Assembly (NCBI GenBank): GCA_037384065.1
Contig: JARROJ010000009.1
Coordinates: forward strand, 1-57,162
DNA: 57,162 bases
Direction: 5' to 3'
Source of the DNA: JABDPF01 sp037384065
Lineage (GTDB): Bacteria; Pseudomonadota; Gammaproteobacteria; Xanthomonadales; SZUA-36
The notes under the pieces are model-generated. The model made no database searches. It saw nothing but the letters and a program-made list of their open reading frames with translations, and was not told the DNA's origin. The position numbers were made by a program, and so were the translations under genes. Each line of letters opens with the position of its first letter. Position 1 is the first letter of the stretch. Positions 56,618 to 57,162 of the stretch are shown piece by piece.

Positions 56618-57162
56618 ATGCAAACGGTTCCTCCCTATGCCGAGCTGGCCTGCACCAGCAACTTCACTTTCCTGACCGGGGCTTCGCACCCCCAGGAACT
56701 CATCGCTCGCGCGGCCGAGCTGGGCTATGCCGCGATCGCCATCACCGACGAGTGCTCGCTGGCCGGCGTGGTGCGGGCGCTGGAGGAGGCCCGGCGCTGC
56801 GCCGAGCGCGGCCGTCCGATCCAGCTGATACCGGGCAGCTGTTTTCGCCTGGAGAATGAATCGCGGCTGATCCTGCTGCCGCAGGATCACCGGGGTTACA
56901 CGCAGATCTGCACCCTGGTCACCCAGGGCCGGCGCAACGCGCCGAAAGGCGAATACGCCCTGCCCGACCGGCGTTTCGAACGCGACCTGGAACACTGCCT
57001 GGCGATCTGGCTGCCGGCGGCGCCCGACGATTACCTGACCGCGAACTGGCTGACGGCGCACTTCCCGGAACGCTGCTGGCTGGGCCTGGCGCGCGACCTG
57101 GGGCCGGATGACGCGCGCCGCGCCGCCGGGCGGGTCGAACTGGCCCACGCGACCGGCCTGCC
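56618..57162 (+). CDS. dnaE2: Error-prone DNA polymerase III alpha subunit DnaE2 (5' part only)
   Basis: 181 codons, cut by the window edge. YAELACTSNFTFLTGASHPQELIARA and GYAAIAITDECSLAGVVRALEEA are the N-terminal PHP domain of DnaE2/ImuC. It acts with ImuA and ImuB in SOS mutagenesis. The conserved region starts 7 residues after the ATG, so the start is firm; there is no ribosome site because the LexA box ends one base upstream. Confidence 0.95.
   Translation, partial: MQTVPPYAELACTSNFTFLTGASHPQELIARAAELGYAAIAITDECSLAGVVRALEEARRCAERGRPIQLIPGSCFRLENESRLILLPQDHRGYTQICTLVTQGRRNAPKGEYALPDRRFERDLEHCLAIWLPAAPDDYLTANWLTAHFPERCWLGLARDLGPDDARRAAGRVELAHATGL

Overview
The window is about 57 kb of high-GC, tightly packed chromosomal DNA from a gammaproteobacterium. 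Evidence for this is the gene order tmk-mltG-pabC-fabF-acpP-fabG-fabD-fabH-plsX-rpmF-yceD-maf, a holB-pilZ pair, the ndk-rlmN-pilW-rodZ-hisS-yfgM-bamB-der block, an E. coli-type LexA operator (CTGT-N8-ACAG), and a REP-like palindrome of the kind seen in Pseudomonas and Xanthomonadales. A member of or near the Lysobacterales/Xanthomonadales fits best; the genus cannot be read from the sequence. There are no rRNA or tRNA genes, CRISPR arrays, prophage genes or IS elements. Many adjacent genes overlap by ATGA or GTGA.

Layout. 1-6.8 kb (minus): the large helicase Lhr (cut by the left edge), a small lipoprotein, and a glutamate-cysteine-ligase-like protein fused to two CBS domains. 7-11 kb: fadD, dinB and a class V aminotransferase. 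11-21 kb (minus): pilZ, holB, tmk, mltG, pabC, the fatty-acid synthesis genes, plsX, rpmF and yceD. 21-27.6 kb: maf, a beta-oxidation pair (fadB/J-like and fadI-like), folD, a glutathione peroxidase and a rhodanese-MoeB protein. 27.6-35.7 kb (minus): der, bamB, yfgM, hisS, rodZ, pilW, rlmN, ndk. 35.9-45.4 kb (plus): fadE, then moxR, DUF58, tgpA, slp, lemA and DUF2207. 45.4-57.2 kb: a membrane TPR protein, the SOS genes lexA-imuA-imuB, small metabolic genes, modABC, DUF4404, a lipase-like hydrolase, DUF502, a composite YbaY/META lipoprotein, and the start of dnaE2, which has its own LexA box and is cut by the right edge.

How the genes work together. FadD, FadE, the FadB/J-like protein and FadI cover fatty-acid activation and degradation; the fab/plsX cluster covers synthesis. 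LexA, ImuA, ImuB and DnaE2 form an SOS-controlled mutagenic translesion synthesis system that is split into two units about 6.8 kb apart, and DinB is a separate polymerase. BamB, RodZ, PilW, PilZ and MltG serve envelope and pilus assembly.

Most notable observations: the pabC product lacks both the PLP-binding lysine and the glutamate that contacts the PLP ring nitrogen; the glutamate-cysteine ligase/CBS fusion is translationally coupled to a lipoprotein; dnaE2 starts where transcription should start, so it may be leaderless, and several other genes share a -10-like hexamer exactly 6 bp before ATG; imuA runs far into imuB; and ispG is missing from its usual place between rodZ and hisS.
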